64,000 nt of DNA from Microbacterium testaceum StLB037 (GTDB taxonomy: Bacteria; Actinomycetota; Actinomycetes; Actinomycetales; Microbacteriaceae): contig NZ_VTQH01000001.1 in the NCBI RefSeq assembly GCF_008763945.1, positions 1,054,110 through 1,118,109 of the forward strand, written 5' to 3'. Below are positions 26,646-35,328 of this stretch, piece after piece. Made by a program: the position numbers and the translations under genes. Position 1 is the first letter of the stretch; every line of letters starts with the position of its first letter. The notes beneath the pieces were generated by a model. The model was given only the letters and a program-made list of their open reading frames with translations. It was not told the origin of the DNA and searched no databases.

Positions 26646-28088
26646 ATGAGCGACGGCGATGAGGTCGGGACCGCTGCGGTCCGTGCCGCCGCCTCACGCG
26701 TGTCCGCACACCTCGTTCCGGGCGATGGACCTCCCCTCCTCCGCGATCTGGCGCTCCTCGCCGAGGTCGACCCCGGGCCACCGCCCCGCGCATGGACTGA
26801 GGCACACGCGCGCCTGCTCTCGGCCGTTCTGATCGCCCGCGCCCGCACCGACGCTCTCGGCGAAGACGTGAATTTCGTGGAGCGGTATTTCGAGGACGGT
26901 CGCCTCACGCGTCCGGCACCGCTGTCGTCGTCCGCCCGCGCCGACCTCTACGCGAGCGTCGCTGAATATCTCGGAGCCGTCGGTTGGCCACAGGCCGCCG
27001 CCGGTTTCGCCTCGGACGCTCTGATCTTCGCGACCTCACCCGGTGAGCGCTTCCGCGCCCTCTGCGCCCTGGCGCAGGCCCTCAGCCTGAACGCGGAGTT
27101 CCCCCGCGCGACCTCGGTCGTCGCGGAGGCGCGAGAAATCTTCGTGGGCGAAGGATGGGCCCCGGAAGACTTCTCGCTCTGGCTGCTGTATTCGGACGCC
27201 CTGCTCGCCCTAGGGCGGGCCGATCCGGCGCGCGGATTGCAGCTCGCGCAGGAGGCTGAGGAAGCACGCCCCGACGATCCGTACTGGCTTTTCGCTGCGG
27301 AACTCATCCGGCTCACGGCGCACTGGGTCTTGGGCGACATCCCCGGCGCTTTGGCGAAGGCGCGACGGTTGCTCCACGGGTCGGGGCGCGCGCGGAGCTA
27401 TCGGCACATGCGTGAGCGGCTGCACGGAATGTGCAGCGGTCTGCTCGCGCTGCAGGGAGAGTACGCGGAAGCCCTGGGCGTCCTCGAGCGGCAGGAAAGC
27501 CACGCAGGACACACCATCTGCTTCCCCAATCTGCGGGCGACCGTACTGCTGCAGGTGGGGCGCGATCAGGAACTGATCGATGCCACGGACACGTGCGTCA
27601 CGATGGCGGACCACTGTCTCTTCGCTCTCCCTTCCCTCCTCACGAGGCGTGCCGTCGCCTTCCTCCGCCTAGGACAGCAGAAGAGGGCAGCCGCGAGCAT
27701 GGCGTCAGCCCTTCCCCTCATCGAGCGAACGGGCGGCCCCCAGTTCACGTTCTCGATGCTCCTCGCCGGCGAGGTGACGCAGCTGCTCGATCTCGTCGCC
27801 GCCGAACGCCCCGACCTCGCCGCCGAGGTCGCTGCGGCGCGCGCGGCTCTTCCGCACCCCGAGGCCGCGGAGAGCGAGCCCGAGACCGCGGACCCGCAGC
27901 GCGAACTGACGGTCACCGAACGCGAGCTGTCGCGCCTGCTGCTCACCGACCTGTCGCTCACGCAGATCGCCCAGCAGCGCGGAGTCTCTGTCAACACCGT
28001 CAAGACGCAGGTGCGCTCGATCTACAGCAAGTGGGGCGTCTCGAACCGCCAAGCCCTCGCCCGGATGCTCCGCTCGGCGCGGGGGTGA
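26646..28088 (+). CDS. LuxR-type transcriptional regulator with helical-repeat N-terminus
   Basis: 480 residues. The C-terminal helix-turn-helix (about 420-478) reads LTVTERELSRLLLTDLSLTQ followed by QQRGVSVNTVKTQVRSIYSK, a clear GerE/LuxR domain. The N-terminal 400 residues are Ala/Leu-rich with repeated helical hairpins (for example YLGAVGWPQAAAGFASDAL, SDALLALGRADPARGLQLA), like the TPR-like part of MalT/LAL regulators. There is no Walker A motif, so the ATPase module of LAL proteins is absent. The DNA looks somewhat less GC-rich and less codon-biased than its neighbours, compatible with transfer. It overlaps or directly abuts the GntR gene. Ligand and targets are unknown. Confidence 0.85.
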   Translation: MSDGDEVGTAAVRAAASRVSAHLVPGDGPPLLRDLALLAEVDPGPPPRAWTEAHARLLSAVLIARARTDALGEDVNFVERYFEDGRLTRPAPLSSSARADLYASVAEYLGAVGWPQAAAGFASDALIFATSPGERFRALCALAQALSLNAEFPRATSVVAEAREIFVGEGWAPEDFSLWLLYSDALLALGRADPARGLQLAQEAEEARPDDPYWLFAAELIRLTAHWVLGDIPGALAKARRLLHGSGRARSYRHMRERLHGMCSGLLALQGEYAEALGVLERQESHAGHTICFPNLRATVLLQVGRDQELIDATDTCVTMADHCLFALPSLLTRRAVAFLRLGQQKRAAASMASALPLIERTGGPQFTFSMLLAGEVTQLLDLVAAERPDLAAEVAAARAALPHPEAAESEPETADPQRELTVTERELSRLLLTDLSLTQIAQQRGVSVNTVKTQVRSIYSKWGVSNRQALARMLRSARG

Positions 28089-28120
28089 TCGCCCCGAGGT
28101 CGATCGGGGAAGATGAGTCC

Positions 28121-28825
28121 GTGCGCGTACCCGATCCCGATCCGATCATCGAGGGCATCCTCGGCCTCTGGAGCAGCGAGGCAGCCGCGCTCCCCTCCGA
28201 ACCGCGCCTCGCCGAGATGCTCGGGGCGAGCCGCAACTCGGTGCGCGAGGCGCTCGTGCGCCTCGAGGAGCGCGGATACGTGCACCGAACGCAGGGAGCA
28301 CGGACCACCCCGAACCGCCGTCTCGCCGGGGTCGGCCGCCGTATCGACCAGCAGTTCGACCACTCCCTGTCGATCCGATCCGCGGGGTACGAGCCCTCGC
28401 TGGAACTCGTATCGTCCGACCGTCTCGAGCTGAGGCCCGGTGTCGGCCGCTTCGACGACCTCCCCGACGGCACGGTCGTGCTGCGCACGGTCAAGGTGTG
28501 GCGCGCGGACGGTGCTCCCTACGCCCTGGCGGAAGACCTCGTTCCCGTCCGGCGAGAGGCGGACCTCGACCCCCATCGCCCGGTGTTCGACCTCGCCGAG
28601 GCCGCCAACGGCGTCCGGGTGGCCTGGGAGACGGTGTGGATGGAGGCTGTCGGACTGGATGCCGACCGGTCGAGGCTCCTGTCGAGCTCGACCGGCACGC
28701 CGGTCATCGAGATGACCTACTGCGGGTACGGAGCCGACGATTCGATCGGGTACTGGTCGCGCGAGGTGCAACTTCCCGCACCGGAGGGGCTGCGCAACGC
28801 TCTCATCCGCCGCGTGCGGTCGTGA
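28121..28825 (+). CDS. GntR/HutC-family regulator with UTRA domain
   Basis: 234 residues from the GTG at 28121, with GGGGAAG ahead of it; a GTG at 28085 that overlaps the previous stop (GTGA) is the alternative start and would allow translational coupling. The winged helix reads LPSEPRLAEMLGASRNSVRE and LEERGYVHRTQGA. The C-terminal UTRA ligand domain includes VVLRTVKVWRADGAPYALAE and TPVIEMTYCGYGAD. Two palindromic CTTGTNGGACAAG-type sites lie immediately downstream, before the ureidoglycolate lyase operon, so this protein probably represses that operon. The inducer is likely a ureide or glyoxylate-like compound, by context. Confidence 0.9.
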   Translation: MRVPDPDPIIEGILGLWSSEAAALPSEPRLAEMLGASRNSVREALVRLEERGYVHRTQGARTTPNRRLAGVGRRIDQQFDHSLSIRSAGYEPSLELVSSDRLELRPGVGRFDDLPDGTVVLRTVKVWRADGAPYALAEDLVPVRREADLDPHRPVFDLAEAANGVRVAWETVWMEAVGLDADRSRLLSSSTGTPVIEMTYCGYGADDSIGYWSREVQLPAPEGLRNALIRRVRS

Positions 28826-28854
28826 GCGTTTCACGGGCGTAACGACGTGGTGAA

Positions 28855-28899
28855 CATGTAGGACAAGCATCTCTCGCTCTTGTTGGACAAGCGTACGGT
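28855..28899 (+). promoter_or_regulatory. Ureidoglycolate lyase operon promoter with two GntR operators
   Basis: CATGTAGGACAAG (28855-28867) and CTTGTTGGACAAG (28879-28891) are copies of a 13-bp inverted repeat with TTGT/ACAA half-sites, the form used by HutC-type GntR proteins. Centres are 24 bp apart. TACGGT (28894-28899) is a candidate -10 directly after the second site, so binding would occlude RNA polymerase. Confidence 0.75.
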
Positions 28900-28926
28900 C
28901 GGATCACCCGACGAAAGCGAGCCGCC

Positions 28927-29421
28927 ATGACCGACGCCCTCACCGTCCACCGCCTCACCGCCGACGCGCTCACCCCCGCCGCCTTCGAGCCCTTCGGTGT
29001 CGTCCTGACGCCGATGGAGGACGGCACCCCCTTCACCGCCGAGGAAGCGGTGCTCGATGTGTCCAACGGCATCCCTCGCTTCTATCTCATGCACCTCGAC
29101 GACAAGGCGCCGGAGTTCGTGCGGGTCACCCGTCACCTCGAGACCACGCAGACGCTCATGGCCGTCGGAGATGTCGAATGGACGATCGCCGTCGCCGCCC
29201 CCGGTATCGAGGCCCCGACGCTCGACGATCTCCGCGCCTTCCGCGTCCCGGCTCGCACGGCGATCACGATGCGCAAGGGCACCTGGCACGCGGGCCCGTT
29301 CTTCGCCGAATCGAGCATGGACTTCGTCAACCTCGAGCTCGACGACACCAACGTCACCGACCACCACAACCACCGCTTCGACGACGCCCTCGGCGTTCGC
29401 GTCGTGATCGACGGGGAGTGA
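28927..29421 (+). CDS. Ureidoglycolate lyase (AllA family)
   Basis: Splits ureidoglycolate to glyoxylate and urea, a late step of allantoin breakdown. 164 residues, the family's size. It matches AllA in FEPFGVVLTP near the N-terminus, FYLMHLDDKAPEFVRVTRHL with the HL-T pattern, a MAVGDVEWTIAVAAPG strand and the active-site region ITMRKGTWHAGPFF. The GntR gene and its two operators lie directly upstream. The flavoprotein gene starts 2 bp after the stop. Enzymes for earlier steps (allantoate amidohydrolase, ureidoglycine aminotransferase) lie at the other end of the window. Some AllA-family proteins have other substrates. Confidence 0.8.
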   Translation: MTDALTVHRLTADALTPAAFEPFGVVLTPMEDGTPFTAEEAVLDVSNGIPRFYLMHLDDKAPEFVRVTRHLETTQTLMAVGDVEWTIAVAAPGIEAPTLDDLRAFRVPARTAITMRKGTWHAGPFFAESSMDFVNLELDDTNVTDHHNHRFDDALGVRVVIDGE

Positions 29422-29423
29422 GC

Positions 29424-30896
29424 ATGCTCACCCCGCTTCCCGACGCCCCGGCGCGCCTCGCGGCACTCGAGCGCGAGGCGGCGCACCAGAGCGCTCTGAG
29501 CGCCGGCGACGGGCGCTCCTGGGTGGGCGCGCGCGACGGCATCCGCCCGGTCGTGATCGTGGGCGCGGGGCAGGCGGGGCTCGTGCTGGCCCGCGGCCTC
29601 CGGCGTCGCGGGATCGACGACGTCGTCGTGGTCGATGCCGCACCCGCCGATGCGGCAGGCCCCTGGACCACCTACGCGCGCATGCACACGCTGCGCACGC
29701 CGAAGGACATCGCGTGGCCCACCTGGGGCACCCCGGCCGTGAGCCCGCGCGCCTGGTTCGAAGCCGTCTACGGCGTCGACGAGTGGGACGCGATCGAGTT
29801 CTTCCCGACCGTCGCCTGGCACGGCTTCCTGCGGTGGTACCGGGAGGTGTCCGCGCTCACCGTGGTGCCCTCGACCCGCGTCCGCTCCCTCACCCCGACG
29901 ACGGCGGACGGTCCGATCGAGGTGCACCTCGAGGGGCCCGACGGCGAGTGGATGCTGCCCGCCCAGCACGTCGTGCTCGCCACCGGCATCGAGGGCGCGG
30001 GCGGTCGGCACATCCCCGCCCTCCTGCGGGGGCTGCCCGCCGAGCGCGTGCACCACACGCACGATGCCATCGACTTCGCCGCACTCGCGGGCCTGCGCGT
30101 CGGCATCCTGGGGGCGGGTACGGGGGCGTTCGACAACGCCGCCACCGCCCTCGAGCACGGCGCCGCCCGCGTCGACGTGCACATGCGCCGACCGGCGATG
30201 CCGCAGGTCAGTCCCTATCGTTGGATGGAATTCGCGGGCCTCATCGAGAACTACGCCTCCTTCACCGACGCGCAGAAGTGGGCCTTCAACGTCCACCTGT
30301 CGGCGGTCGATCAACCCGCCACGCAGAACGCGCTGTGGCGCGCCCACGCCTTCGACTCCTTCCGCTTTCTCACGTCATCGCCGTGGGAGACCGTGGAGTG
30401 GACGGGCAGCGAGATCGCGGTGACGACGCCGCATGGCATCCATCACTATGACGTCGTCCTCGCCGCGACGGGGATCGTCGCGGATCTCGCGCAGCGCGCG
30501 GAGCTGGCGGGCATCGCCCCGGATGCCGTGCTCTGGAGCGACCGGCTGAACCCCGCGTCCGCGGCGCAGAATCCAGGCCTCGCGGCGTTCCCGTACCTCG
30601 ACGACGACTTCGGCCTCGTCAGCAGGAGCGCGCCCGAGGGGTCGGCGCTCTCGCGGATCCACCTGTTCAACCACGGTGCGCGCCTGAGCCACGGCATGCT
30701 CAGCCACCAGATCCCCGGCCTGGTCGGCGGGGCCACGAAGCTCGCCGCGGCCCTGTCGCGACGGCTGTTCGTGCGGGACTCCGAGGCGCTCCTGCGCGAG
30801 TACCTGGCGTACGACGTGCCGGTCGGGGTGCACATCGGCCGGCGAGCGCAACCACCGAGACCCACCGAAGCCCCGGGAGTAGCGTCTCTCCGGTGA
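29424..30896 (+). CDS. FAD/NAD(P)-binding flavoprotein, monooxygenase-like
   Basis: 490 residues from the ATG at 29424; GGGGAG precedes it. The FAD-binding Rossmann motif is VVIVGAGQAGLVLARGLRRR around residues 42-62. A second dinucleotide motif, VGILGAGTGAFDNAATALEH, near residue 225-245 is suited to NADPH. The frame also has the ATG-type motif VVLAATGIVADL near 350. This two-Rossmann layout fits the flavin monooxygenase/CzcO-like group, but the substrate is unrecognised. It sits between ureidoglycolate lyase and a 2-hydroxyacid dehydrogenase, overlapping the latter by 4 bp, so a role in handling the same compound or its glyoxylate product is likely. Confidence 0.75.
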   Translation: MLTPLPDAPARLAALEREAAHQSALSAGDGRSWVGARDGIRPVVIVGAGQAGLVLARGLRRRGIDDVVVVDAAPADAAGPWTTYARMHTLRTPKDIAWPTWGTPAVSPRAWFEAVYGVDEWDAIEFFPTVAWHGFLRWYREVSALTVVPSTRVRSLTPTTADGPIEVHLEGPDGEWMLPAQHVVLATGIEGAGGRHIPALLRGLPAERVHHTHDAIDFAALAGLRVGILGAGTGAFDNAATALEHGAARVDVHMRRPAMPQVSPYRWMEFAGLIENYASFTDAQKWAFNVHLSAVDQPATQNALWRAHAFDSFRFLTSSPWETVEWTGSEIAVTTPHGIHHYDVVLAATGIVADLAQRAELAGIAPDAVLWSDRLNPASAAQNPGLAAFPYLDDDFGLVSRSAPEGSALSRIHLFNHGARLSHGMLSHQIPGLVGGATKLAAALSRRLFVRDSEALLREYLAYDVPVGVHIGRRAQPPRPTEAPGVASLR

Positions 30897-31822
30897 CGAC
30901 CTCGACCCCCCTCCTCGTGTCCGTGCCCACCGACGAACTCCGCGACGACCTGGGCCAGCTGCCCGAAGGCGTGGAGGTGGTGGTGTGGGACATGAGGGGA
31001 CCGGCACCGCGCGATCGCTTCGACATGGTCGTGCCGCCGTACATGACCGGGGACGACATCATCGAACGCCTGTCCGAGATCGAGGTCGGCCTCGTCCAGG
31101 GCCAGTCGATCGGCTACGACAACGTCGAGGGGCGCCTGCCCGAGGGCCTCGTCTTCGCGAATGCCTCGAGCGTGCACGAGACGGCCACCTCCGAGCTCGC
31201 CGTCACCCTGACCCTCGCCGCCCAGCGCCGCCTGCCCGACTTCGTCCGCGCACAGGATCGGGGCGAGTGGACCGGCGGCGGCGCCCCCGGTCTCGCCGAC
31301 GCCCGCGTGACCCTGCTCGGCTTCGGCGGGGTCGGTCGCGCGATCGCCGCACGCCTGAAGCCGTTCGAGGTCTCGCTGCGTGCGGTCGCCTCGCACGGAC
31401 GTCTGCAAGACGAGGTGGAGGTCTTCCCCCTCGGAAAGCTCTACGAGGTGCTCGCCGACACCGACATCGTCATCGCCTCGCTCCCGGGCGGCGACACGAC
31501 CCGCCACGTGATCGACGACCGCGCGCTCTCGGCCCTGCCCGACGGCGCCCTGATCGTGAACGTCGGCCGCGGCCCCCTCATCGACACCGACGCCCTCGTC
31601 GACCACGTGCGCCGCGGCCGCATCCGCGCCGCCCTCGACGTCACCGACCCCGAGCCCCTCCCCGAGGGCCACCCCCTGTGGAGCCTCGACGGCGTGCTCA
31701 TCGCCCCGCACGTCGGAGGGGCGACGGATGCCATGCGCCCCCGCATCGCGCGCTTGGTGCGACAGCAGATCGAGCGCCTGCACCGCGGCGAGGAGCCGCT
31801 GAACGTCGTGCTCGGGGGCTGA
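30893..31822 (+). CDS. D-isomer-specific 2-hydroxyacid dehydrogenase
   Basis: NAD(P)-dependent dehydrogenase of the D-2-hydroxyacid family. 309 residues from the GTG at 30893. The dinucleotide motif is VTLLGFGGVGRAIAARLKPF near residues 138-158. The catalytic set is in LIVNVGRGPLIDTDAL (Arg) and ALDVTDPEPLPEGHPLW (Glu), with the catalytic His in LIAPHVGGATD near residue 280. Overlap with the flavoprotein gene and the operon position after ureidoglycolate lyase suggest a glyoxylate reductase role (glyoxylate to glycolate); that assignment is inference. The gene is convergent with the lytic transglycosylase gene. Confidence 0.85.
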   Translation: MTTSTPLLVSVPTDELRDDLGQLPEGVEVVVWDMRGPAPRDRFDMVVPPYMTGDDIIERLSEIEVGLVQGQSIGYDNVEGRLPEGLVFANASSVHETATSELAVTLTLAAQRRLPDFVRAQDRGEWTGGGAPGLADARVTLLGFGGVGRAIAARLKPFEVSLRAVASHGRLQDEVEVFPLGKLYEVLADTDIVIASLPGGDTTRHVIDDRALSALPDGALIVNVGRGPLIDTDALVDHVRRGRIRAALDVTDPEPLPEGHPLWSLDGVLIAPHVGGATDAMRPRIARLVRQQIERLHRGEEPLNVVLGG

Positions 31823-31855
31823 TCTCGCCGAGATTCCCCCAAGCGTCGGCGGGGA

Positions 31856-32656
31856 TCAGCCCGCGAGGCGCGCGTAGTCGTTGGCCGCGGCGGCGACGTC
31901 GTCGACGTAGCTGTCGAGGTGGTTGTACGAGAACACGGCTCGACGCCAGCCCGCGGCGCTGGTCATCTCGCCCGACGCGCACAGGTACCTCGCCGCCGCG
32001 AAGGCGGCGTCATCGATCTGGTTCGGGTCTGCGGTCCCGTCGCCGTTCGCGTCGGCGCCCCATCGCTCCCACGTCGCGGGGATGAACTGCAGCGGGCCCA
32101 CCGCGCGATCCCACGCAGCGTCACCGTCGAACCGGCCCCCGTCGGTGTCGGGGATCGCCGCACTCGCCGCCCCGTCGAGCGCAATCCCGCGGATCGGCGG
32201 GTCGGGGTACCCGTCCGCCCCCAGCATCCCACCCGAGTGGGCCCCGTGCGCCGACTCGATCGCCCCGAGTCCCGCGAGGGTGTTCCACCCGAGCCCGCAC
32301 CCGGGCTGCTCTCGCTGAACGGTCAGGGCGGCCGAGGCGTAGGCCCGGAGGGCGCGTTCCGGGATGCCGGTGCGCCCGGCCACCGCGGTACTCCACTGCG
32401 CGTCGACGGGAACCGTCGTCGGCGTTCCCGGGTTCGACGGGCGGGCGGCCGGGGCGCCGGCGTCCGTCGCGGTCGAGGTGACCGCAACCGAGGCGGGTGC
32501 CGCGGAGACGGGCCACGGCACCGCAGGACGCGCCCGCTCGGCGTCGCGTGCGATCGCCTGCGCCTGAGTGAACAGGATGCCGACGACCGTCAGCGCCGCG
32601 AGCAGCGCGAGCACCCACGGCCAGATGGGCCAACGCGGGGCCTGCGTGAGGTCCAC
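31856..32656 (-). CDS. Membrane-anchored lytic murein transglycosylase
   Basis: Cell-wall enzyme predicted to cleave the MurNAc-GlcNAc bond. 266 residues from the GTG at 32656, which has GGGAGG at good distance; the GTG two codons earlier overlaps that site. A signal anchor WPIWPWVLALLAALTVVGIL is followed by a Thr/Pro/Ala-rich linker to about residue 90. The transglycosylase domain has the catalytic Glu in LAGLGAIESAHGAHSGGM, then AVGPLQFIPATWERWGADANG and ARYLCASGEM, the MltB/SLT pattern, where DANGDGTADPNQIDDA is the typical turn. Transcribed alone, against the preceding operon. Confidence 0.9.
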   Translation of the reverse strand: MDLTQAPRWPIWPWVLALLAALTVVGILFTQAQAIARDAERARPAVPWPVSAAPASVAVTSTATDAGAPAARPSNPGTPTTVPVDAQWSTAVAGRTGIPERALRAYASAALTVQREQPGCGLGWNTLAGLGAIESAHGAHSGGMLGADGYPDPPIRGIALDGAASAAIPDTDGGRFDGDAAWDRAVGPLQFIPATWERWGADANGDGTADPNQIDDAAFAAARYLCASGEMTSAAGWRRAVFSYNHLDSYVDDVAAAANDYARLAG

Positions 32657-32755
32657 GGACACCTCCCGGCGCCCGTCGGGTCGAGCGCACCCCGAGAAGC
32701 TAGACCGCGGGGGCGACGCGGCGGTGAACGCGCGGGATACGACCGATAGCAGCGG

Positions 32756-33967
32756 TCAGCCGCGGAAGCCGGCGGGGTTCGCCAGCAGGTCGGCGAACGC
32801 GAGCTCGGCCGGGCCCACGAGCATGAGGCGCGAGCGCAGATGCGCCCTCTCGAGGCGGATCGTGCGCCCCTCGGCGCCCAGCGGGTGCACGCGCACGGCG
32901 TCGGCGAGGCGTTCGCGACTCACCGACAGCAGGGCACCGAGATAGCCCGAGAGCACCACGGTCTCGGGGGCGAAGGCGTTGACGAAGTTCGTCAGGGCGA
33001 GCGAGAGCATCTCGACCTGGCGGGTCACCTCGGTCATGACCCGCGGGTTGCGGGCGACGCCGAGCTCGACGTCGAGTTCGTCCTCGTCGAGTTTGCGGCG
33101 CCCGAGGAGCGGTTCGAGGATGTCGAGGCTGACCTCGGCCTCGAGGCACCCGCGGCGTCCGCACACGCACGCGCGCCCGCGGGGATCGACGACGGTGTGG
33201 CCGAGCTCACCGGCGTAGCCGGACGTACCGCGCAGCAGCGTGCCGTCGATGATCAGCCCGCCGCCGATGCTGTGCATCGCGCCACCGAGATACAGCAGGT
33301 TGCCCACACCCACGCCCACGCCGAACCGCGACTCCGCGAGGGCGCCGATGCTGGCGTCGTTGCCGGCGGCCACCGGCATCCCGAGCTCATCGCTCAGGCG
33401 GGCCGAGACCGGGTCGCGCTTCCATCCGAGGGTGGGCGAGACCAGGACCGACCCGTTGGCGTTGACGAGTCCGGGGACCGCGAGGCCCGCTCCGACCACC
33501 CGGTAGTGGCGGTCGATGTCGGCACGCATCGCCTCGACCGACGAGGCGACGATCTGCACGAAGCGCTTGGGTGCGGGGGCGCTCGCGGTGTCGTGCCGGA
33601 GTCGGGCGTGCACCACCCCGCCGAGTCCGACGAGGGCCACGGTCACCGCGTGCGGTTCGGCGCGGACGCTCAGGGCGGCGACGTGGTCTTCGGGCTCGAG
33701 GTCGAGGGTGGGGCGGCCGACCTTGCCGGTGCGCTCCCCGCTCGGGGCCTCGCGGACGAGGCCGAGCTCGGTCAGCTCCATCACGAGACCGGTGACGGTG
33801 GAGCGGTTCAGGCCCGTCGTCGCGCCCAATTGGGCGCGTGAGAGCGCTCCCCGGGAGTGAAGAAGCGACAGGACGGACGAGAGGTTCTGCTGACGGATCA
33901 GGTCGTTCGTCGTACGGCCAGCCGGCGGCGCGAGCGGGGTTGCGGGCTCGAACACTGCAGGGGTCAT
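32756..33967 (-). CDS. ROK-family transcriptional repressor (XylR/NagC type)
   Basis: 403 residues. The N-terminal winged helix reads RGALSRAQLGATTGLNRSTV and TGLVMELTELGLVREA (about residues 38-75). The ROK domain has SGYAGELGHTVVDPRG with the ExGH motif and the zinc-binding cluster CVCGRRGCLEAE near residue 270. The sugar-kinase ATP site is degenerate, as usual for ROK repressors. It lies just downstream of, and on the same strand as, the XylFGH-type operon, which it probably controls, with xylose or a related sugar as inducer. I could not identify its operator. Confidence 0.88.
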   Translation of the reverse strand: MTPAVFEPATPLAPPAGRTTNDLIRQQNLSSVLSLLHSRGALSRAQLGATTGLNRSTVTGLVMELTELGLVREAPSGERTGKVGRPTLDLEPEDHVAALSVRAEPHAVTVALVGLGGVVHARLRHDTASAPAPKRFVQIVASSVEAMRADIDRHYRVVGAGLAVPGLVNANGSVLVSPTLGWKRDPVSARLSDELGMPVAAGNDASIGALAESRFGVGVGVGNLLYLGGAMHSIGGGLIIDGTLLRGTSGYAGELGHTVVDPRGRACVCGRRGCLEAEVSLDILEPLLGRRKLDEDELDVELGVARNPRVMTEVTRQVEMLSLALTNFVNAFAPETVVLSGYLGALLSVSRERLADAVRVHPLGAEGRTIRLERAHLRSRLMLVGPAELAFADLLANPAGFRG

Positions 33968-34063
33968 GAGAGGCGCACCTCCCCCATCATCCCATCGAGG
34001 GGATCGGGATCCTCACGCGTGCGACGCACGGCGACGCGAAGGGGACGACGGCCGGAGCGGCCG

Positions 34064-34100
34064 GGATGGGGAGCCGGCCGCGGGGCCAGGCTCCCCATCC
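34064..34100 (-). terminator. Terminator of the XylFGH-type operon
   Basis: GGATGGGGAGCC (34064-34075) pairs perfectly with GGCTCCCCATCC (34089-34100), loop 13 nt. It starts 2 nt after the permease stop on the reverse strand and separates the operon from the ROK gene. Confidence 0.75.
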
Positions 34101-34102
34101 GG

Positions 34103-35323
34103 TCACGCACCGCCGTTGCGTCGCTTGTTGAAGATGTCGAACGCGACGGCCAGCAGCAGCACGATGCCTTTGATCGCCATCTGCCACGCGGCATCGACGC
34201 TCAGGATCGACAGTCCCATGTTCAGCACGCCCATGACCAGACCACCGACGACCGCGCCGACGACGGTACCGATGCCGCCCTGGACGGCCGCGCCACCGAT
34301 GAACACCGCCGCGATGGCATCCAGCTCGTAGTTCTGGCCGGCCGAGGCCACCGCACCACCGGCGCGCGCCGTGCTGACGACGGCGGCGAGACCGGCGAGG
34401 GCGCCCATGTTGACGAAGATGAAGAAGTTGACCCACTTCGTCTTCACGCCGCTCATGACGGCGGCGAAGAGGTTGCCGCCCATGGCGTAGATGTGGCGAC
34501 CGAAGGTCGTGCGGTTGAGCACGAACGTGTACGCCAGCACCAGCACGGCCAGGATGATCAGCACGATCGGGGTGCCGTTGTAGGCGGCGATCGTGAAGGC
34601 GGTGGCCATGATGGCGATCACGGCGACGACGTTCTTCGCCCAGAACGACCAGACGACCTCGCGCGGCAGCTCGAGGCGGCGCAGCGTCGCGCGGGTGCGC
34701 AGCTGCTGCACGACGAGCAGGACGCTCGCGACGGCGCCGAGGGCGAGGGTCAGGGCGTCCCAGTTGCCGAGGTATCCGAGGAACGGCGGCAACCAGCCGG
34801 CGCCGATCGCGGTGAACCCCTCGGGCAGACCGCTGATGGTGCCGCCGGTGAGCAGCACGAGCGTGAGCCCGCGGAACAGCAGCATGCCGGCCAGGGTGAC
34901 GATGAACGCGGGGATGCCCACGAAGGCGACCCAGAAGCCCTGCCACGCGCCGACGACGGCGCCGACGACGAGCGAGAGCAGGACGGCGACGAACCAGGGC
35001 AGACCCCATTGATTCATCGCGATCGCCGCGATCGCGCCGACCATCGCCACGACCGAGCCGACCGATAGGTCGATGTGGCCGGCGATGATGACCATGACCA
35101 TGCCGATCGCGAGGATCAGCACGTAGGCGTTCTGCTGGATGAGGTTGTTGACGTTTCCGGGCATCAGCAGGCGGCCGCCGGTGAGCACCTGGAACAGCAC
35201 GATGATGATGACCAGGGCGGCGAGGATGCCGAACTGACGGAAGTTGATACGCGACAGGATGCCGCGACGTCGCGGCCCCGGCTGGGTCGGCGCCTCGACC
35301 GTCTGGGTGGATGCGGTGGCCAT
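34103..35323 (-). CDS. Sugar ABC transporter permease, XylH/GguB type
   Basis: Inner-membrane permease of a CUT2 (ribose/xylose-type) importer. 406 residues, about ten membrane segments. Typical stretches are MVMVIIAGHIDLSVGSVVAM near residue 75-95, IPAFIVTLAGMLLFRGLTL, and GGAAVQGGIGTVVGAVVGG with VDAAWQMAIKGIVLLLAVA at the C-terminus. GGAAGGAA lies upstream of the ATG at 35323, inside the end of the ATPase gene. The extra loop of about 45 residues between membrane segments 5 and 7 is typical of XylH-like permeases of multiple-sugar systems. The stop is followed at once by a hairpin. Confidence 0.92.
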   Translation of the reverse strand: MATASTQTVEAPTQPGPRRRGILSRINFRQFGILAALVIIIVLFQVLTGGRLLMPGNVNNLIQQNAYVLILAIGMVMVIIAGHIDLSVGSVVAMVGAIAAIAMNQWGLPWFVAVLLSLVVGAVVGAWQGFWVAFVGIPAFIVTLAGMLLFRGLTLVLLTGGTISGLPEGFTAIGAGWLPPFLGYLGNWDALTLALGAVASVLLVVQQLRTRATLRRLELPREVVWSFWAKNVVAVIAIMATAFTIAAYNGTPIVLIILAVLVLAYTFVLNRTTFGRHIYAMGGNLFAAVMSGVKTKWVNFFIFVNMGALAGLAAVVSTARAGGAVASAGQNYELDAIAAVFIGGAAVQGGIGTVVGAVVGGLVMGVLNMGLSILSVDAAWQMAIKGIVLLLAVAFDIFNKRRNGGA

Positions 35324-35328
35324 TGCTG

